DNA of 64,000 bases, from contig NZ_JARXHX010000001.1 in assembly GCF_031127835.1 (NCBI RefSeq), positions 1 through 64,000 on the forward strand, read 5' to 3'. Below the pieces are notes generated by a model. It was not told the DNA's origin. It searched no databases and was given only the letters and a program-made list of their open reading frames with translations. This stretch comes from Pelagicoccus sp. SDUM812002 (GTDB taxonomy: Bacteria > Verrucomicrobiota > Verrucomicrobiia > Opitutales > Opitutaceae). This document shows, in pieces, positions 61,321 to 64,000 of the stretch (position 1 is its first letter; every line of letters begins with the position of its first letter). Made by a program: the position numbers and the translations under genes.

Positions 61321-62430
61321 ATGGCCCCCTTCATGAAAACGCTCAAATTCGCAGTTCTCCCCGGTGACTACATCGGCCCGGAAGTAATGACCGTCGCGCT
61401 CGACGTCCTCAAGGCCGCAACCGAGCCCGCGGGCCTCACCCTCGACTACACCGAAGCCCACGTCGGCGGCGCCGGAATCGACAACGAAGGCAAGGCCCTG
61501 CCCGAGTCCACCATCAAGGTTTGCGAAGAAGCCGACGCCATCCTCTTCGGCTCAATCGGCGGACCAAAGTGGGAAAACCTCCCTCCCGCTGAACAGCCCG
61601 AACGCGCGGCCCTCCTGCCTATCCGCAAGCATTTCTCACTCTTCGCTAACCTCCGTCCAGGCCTCCTCTACAAGGAACTCACCGACGCATCCCCGCTCAA
61701 GACCGAACGCATCCCCGAAGGGATCGACATGGTCTGCGTACGCGAACTCACCGGCGGCATCTACTTCGGCCCCAAGCGCACCGAGACCCTACCCGACGGC
61801 GACATCCAAGCCACCGATGAGATGGTGTACAAGAAGTCCGAAATCGAGCGCATCCTCGACGTCGCCATCGCCACCGCCCGCTCTCGCAACAACAAGATCT
61901 GCTCCGTCGACAAGGCCAATGTCCTCACCACTTCCGTTCTCTGGCGCAAGACCGCCATCGAGTACGTCGCGAAGCATGCACCCGAGATCGAGCTTACCCA
62001 TATGTACGTCGACAACGCCGCCATGCAAATGGCCCGCGACCCGAACCAGTTCGATGTAATAGTAACTGAAAACATGTTCGGCGACATCATATCGGACGAA
62101 ATGGGCATTGTTTGCGGCAGCCTCGGAATGCTCTCCTCCGCTTCCCTCGGAACCGGCAAGAACAAGTACGATCTCCCCTTCGGACTCTACGAGCCATCCG
62201 GCGGCACCGCGCCAGATATTGCAGGTAAAGGCATAGCCAACCCCTGTGCCCAAATCCTCAGCGCCGCTCTCATGCTCCGCCACAGTTTCGGCGAAGAAGA
62301 AATCGCCCAGAAGATCGAGAAAGCCGTCAAGCAAGCCGTCATGGACGGCTTCCGCACTGGCGACATCTCCTTCGGCAAACCCAGCATCGGCACCAAAGAA
62401 ATGGCGCAAGCGATCATAGACCGCCTGTAG
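61321..62430 (+). CDS. leuB: 3-isopropylmalate dehydrogenase
   Basis: 369 residues; the start may be ATG 61321 or 61333. Motifs are FAVLPGDYIGPEVMTVALDV, LFGSIGGPKWENLP, LRPGLLYKELTDASPL, VCVRELTGGIYFGPKRTE, SVDKANVLTTSVLWRKT, TENMFGDIISDEMGIVCGSL and PSGGTAPDIAGKGIANPCAQ. It oxidises and decarboxylates 3-isopropylmalate in leucine synthesis. The usual GDGIGPE reads GDYIGPE here. Confidence 0.93.
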   Translation: MAPFMKTLKFAVLPGDYIGPEVMTVALDVLKAATEPAGLTLDYTEAHVGGAGIDNEGKALPESTIKVCEEADAILFGSIGGPKWENLPPAEQPERAALLPIRKHFSLFANLRPGLLYKELTDASPLKTERIPEGIDMVCVRELTGGIYFGPKRTETLPDGDIQATDEMVYKKSEIERILDVAIATARSRNNKICSVDKANVLTTSVLWRKTAIEYVAKHAPEIELTHMYVDNAAMQMARDPNQFDVIVTENMFGDIISDEMGIVCGSLGMLSSASLGTGKNKYDLPFGLYEPSGGTAPDIAGKGIANPCAQILSAALMLRHSFGEEEIAQKIEKAVKQAVMDGFRTGDISFGKPSIGTKEMAQAIIDRL

Positions 62431-62442
62431 CCTAAATTTTTA

Positions 62443-62899
62443 GCCCACAGATTGCACTGATGAGCACAGATAGTGGAGATTTTCTTTACAAAGAGGAAAG
62501 CTATCAACTCATCGGTGCAGCCTTCGAAGTCTACAACGAGCTCACCTGCGCCTACAACGAACCGCTCTAGCAAGAAGCCTACGAATTCGAATTAGCGCTC
62601 CAAGAAATTCCATTCGTTGAACAGCCACAGCTAAAGGTCGCCTACAAAGGACAAATCCTGAAAAAGGACTTTTTCGCGGATATCATCGCCTTTGAGAAAA
62701 TCATCGTAGAACTAAAAGTACTGCCAAAGCTTACCTCTCGCGAAGAGTCTCAACTTCTAAACTACCTAAAAGCGGCCAAGCTCAAAGTAGGCCTACTAAT
62801 CAATTTCGGCTCCCATCCAAAACTCGAATGCAAAAGGATAGTCCTCTAAATCAACCCGGAGCCTATCATCATCTGTGTAAATCTGAGTAATCTGTGGGC
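62443..62899. repeat. Imperfect 29-base inverted repeats around a GxxExxY cassette
   Basis: Left arm 62443-62471: GCCCACAGATT, 11 bases, CACAGAT. Right arm 62871-62899: ATCTGTG, 11 bases, AATCTGTGGGC. The outer blocks (11 bp) and inner blocks (7 bp) are exact complements with identical spacing. They enclose the broken GxxExxY gene precisely; the start codon lies inside the left arm. Confidence 0.7.
62460..62849 (+). pseudogene. GxxExxY protein gene with a single nonsense codon
   Basis: The ATG at 62460 gives SYQLIGAAFEVYNELTCAYN, TAG at 62568-62570, then QEAYEFELALQEIPF, KVAYKGQILKKDFFADIIAF, FEKIIVELKVLPKLTSREES and QLLNYLKAAKLKVGLLINFG to the TAA at 62847-62849. This is a full-length GxxExxY (PDDEXK_3-like) protein of about 129 codons. 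The stop falls where the family has the xxVYxEAL segment, and GxGxxE is eroded to TCAYNE. These small nuclease-fold proteins are widespread in Planctomycetes-Verrucomicrobia with unknown function. Confidence 0.8.
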
Positions 62900-62932
62900 A
62901 AAAAAAGCACAACCATCCATTTCCATCCCAGC

Positions 62933-64000
62933 ATGACTTCCAACCAAATACGCCAGTCCTTCCTCGACTTCTTCGCTTCTAAGCAGCACGCCATCGTGCC
63001 GTCCGCATCCCTCATGCCGGACTCGCCGAATCTGCTGTTCACCAACGCGGGCATGAACCAGTTCGTCCCCTACTTCCTAGGCGAACGCGAGCCCTCCAAC
63101 CGTCGCATCACCGACACCCAGAAGTGCATCCGGGCCGGAGGTAAACACAACGACCTCGAAGATGTAGGACTCGACACCTATCACCATACCTTCTTCGAGA
63201 TGCTGGGCAACTGGTCCATCGGCGACTACTTCAAGCAAGAAGCCATCGAGTGGGCATGGGAACTCATCACCAAAGTCTGGAAGTTCCCCAAGGAACGCCT
63301 CTACGCCTCCGTCTACCAGCCTTCCGCAGGAGATCCCGGCGAATTCGACCAGGAAGCCTACGACTTCTGGAAAGCTGTATTCGAAAAGGAAGGACTCGAT
63401 CCCGAAGTCCACATCGTATTCGGCGACAAGAAGGACAACTACTGGATGATGGGCGACACCGGCCCCTGCGGCCCTTGCTCCGAACTCCACGTCGACCTGA
63501 CTCCTGCCGGCGATACCAAAGGCAAGCTCGTCAATGCCGACTCTCCCTACTGCATCGAAATCTGGAATCTCGTCTTCATCCAGTACAACGCCACTCCGGA
63601 CGGCGAATTCGTCCCCCTCAAAGCCAAGCACATCGACACCGGCATGGGCTTCGAGCGCGTGGCCGGCATCATGGCGACGTCCAAGAACTTCACCGATTTC
63701 TCGACTCCACCGAGCAATTACAACTCCGACCTCTTCGACACCCTCTTCCAAGAGTTCGAAAAGCTCTCCGGCCACAAGTACCAACGCACCCTTCCCGAAG
63801 ACCTCGACAACATCTCCGAGGTCGAGATGAAGGACGTCATCTTCCGCGTATTGGCCGACCACATACGCTGCCTCAGCTGCTCCATCGCCGACGGCATTCT
63901 GCCCGGCAACGAAAGCCGCAACTACGTGCTGCGCCGCATCCTGCGACGCGCCGTAATGTACGGACGCAAGCTCGGCCTCGAGCAAGGCTTCTTTGCCAAG
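62933..64000 (+). CDS. alaS: Alanyl-tRNA synthetase, N-terminal 356 codons
   Basis: From ATG 62933 ([20 protein letters not shown]) the frame is open to the window end. Class II motifs are in place: [91 protein letters not shown] and [15 protein letters not shown], then the start of the tRNA-recognition region ([31 protein letters not shown]). It charges tRNA-Ala. The rest of the catalytic, editing and C-Ala domains lies beyond the window. Confidence 0.95.
   Translation, partial: MTSNQIRQSFLDFFASKQHAIVPSASLMPDSPNLLFTNAGMNQFVPYFLGEREPSNRRITDTQKCIRAGGKHNDLEDVGLDTYHHTFFEMLGNWSIGDYFKQEAIEWAWELITKVWKFPKERLYASVYQPSAGDPGEFDQEAYDFWKAVFEKEGLDPEVHIVFGDKKDNYWMMGDTGPCGPCSELHVDLTPAGDTKGKLVNADSPYCIEIWNLVFIQYNATPDGEFVPLKAKHIDTGMGFERVAGIMATSKNFTDFSTPPSNYNSDLFDTLFQEFEKLSGHKYQRTLPEDLDNISEVEMKDVIFRVLADHIRCLSCSIADGILPGNESRNYVLRRILRRAVMYGRKLGLEQGFFAK

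Noticed and set aside
63077-63985. 302-codon leftward frame opposite alaS
   Set aside because: Low-complexity Val/Glu/Gly composition typical of an antisense shadow of a GC-rich gene; alaS motifs are unambiguous on the other strand.
1-64000. CRISPR array or cas genes
   Set aside because: No regularly spaced repeat array was seen, and no Cas protein motif occurs in any open frame.

Overview
The window looks like a chromosomal piece from the Verrucomicrobiota, class Opitutae (a Puniceicoccales/Pelagicoccus-like marine bacterium is my best guess). The basis is an outer-membrane (diderm) gene set, an Opitutae-style TonB-receptor N-terminus (remnant at 3360), a GH52 xylosidase, a huge two-component regulator with an extracytoplasmic propeller, and a GxxExxY cassette. 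This is inference from protein resemblance only; no database was searched. The window divides sharply near 28.9 kb.

Left part (1-28.9 kb): an accessory island. It begins with the tail of an IS5-type transposase, a truncated IS1182-type transposase fused to the remains of a TonB-dependent siderophore receptor, a broken PepSY membrane protein and another broken receptor N-terminus, which is a dead iron-uptake locus. A remnant at 5.5-5.9 kb joins the first residues of a YhaO-type nuclease subunit to the last residues of a YhaN-type ATPase. Next is a defence-like block: a dGTPase-type HD hydrolase translationally coupled to a polyA-polymerase-head nucleotidyltransferase (6.1-8.4 kb); a convergent four-gene operon with overlapping ends (14.3 to 8.55 kb) encoding an N6-adenine DNA methyltransferase, a protein carrying two GHKL ATPase modules (HSP90/MORC-like plus histidine kinase), a receiver-domain protein with an unknown C-terminal half, and a His-rich protein of unknown function; and a toxin-antitoxin-like XRE/ImmA-IrrE peptidase plus PIN-domain pair behind a palindromic operator. 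From 16.3 to 23.4 kb there are four calcineurin-like phosphoesterase loci of two subfamilies in varied states of decay, a DUF4238 gene and a set of tandem paralogs. The island ends with mobility genes: a MobA/MobL-type relaxase with small basic partners, an excisionase-like HTH protein and a tyrosine recombinase lying next to the 3' end of a tRNA-Gln gene.

Right part (29-64 kb): ordinary chromosome with intact genes. It holds a Nudix hydrolase, a secreted EEP-family phosphatase/nuclease, a Ste24-like M48 protease, xseB-dxs, an ICMT/DUF1295 membrane protein, a GH20-type glycosidase with a NagX-like acyltransferase, and a xylan/xylose oxidation cluster (GH52 beta-xylosidase, aldo/keto reductase, alpha-ketoglutarate semialdehyde dehydrogenase, YjhG-type xylonate dehydratase). 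It continues with a Dabb protein, a rhomboid protease, a CvfB-like RNA-binding protein, an SDR-DoxX pair, a TorF-like porin, a chemoreceptor, rdgB, a ribD whose deaminase half has lost its zinc ligands, an MBL hydrolase, a 1287-residue hybrid sensor, leuB, a broken GxxExxY gene inside inverted repeats, and the start of alaS running off the window end.

The best candidate for an undescribed system is the methyltransferase / dual-GHKL kinase / receiver / His-rich protein operon at 8554-14316, with the neighbouring dGTPase-nucleotidyltransferase pair second.
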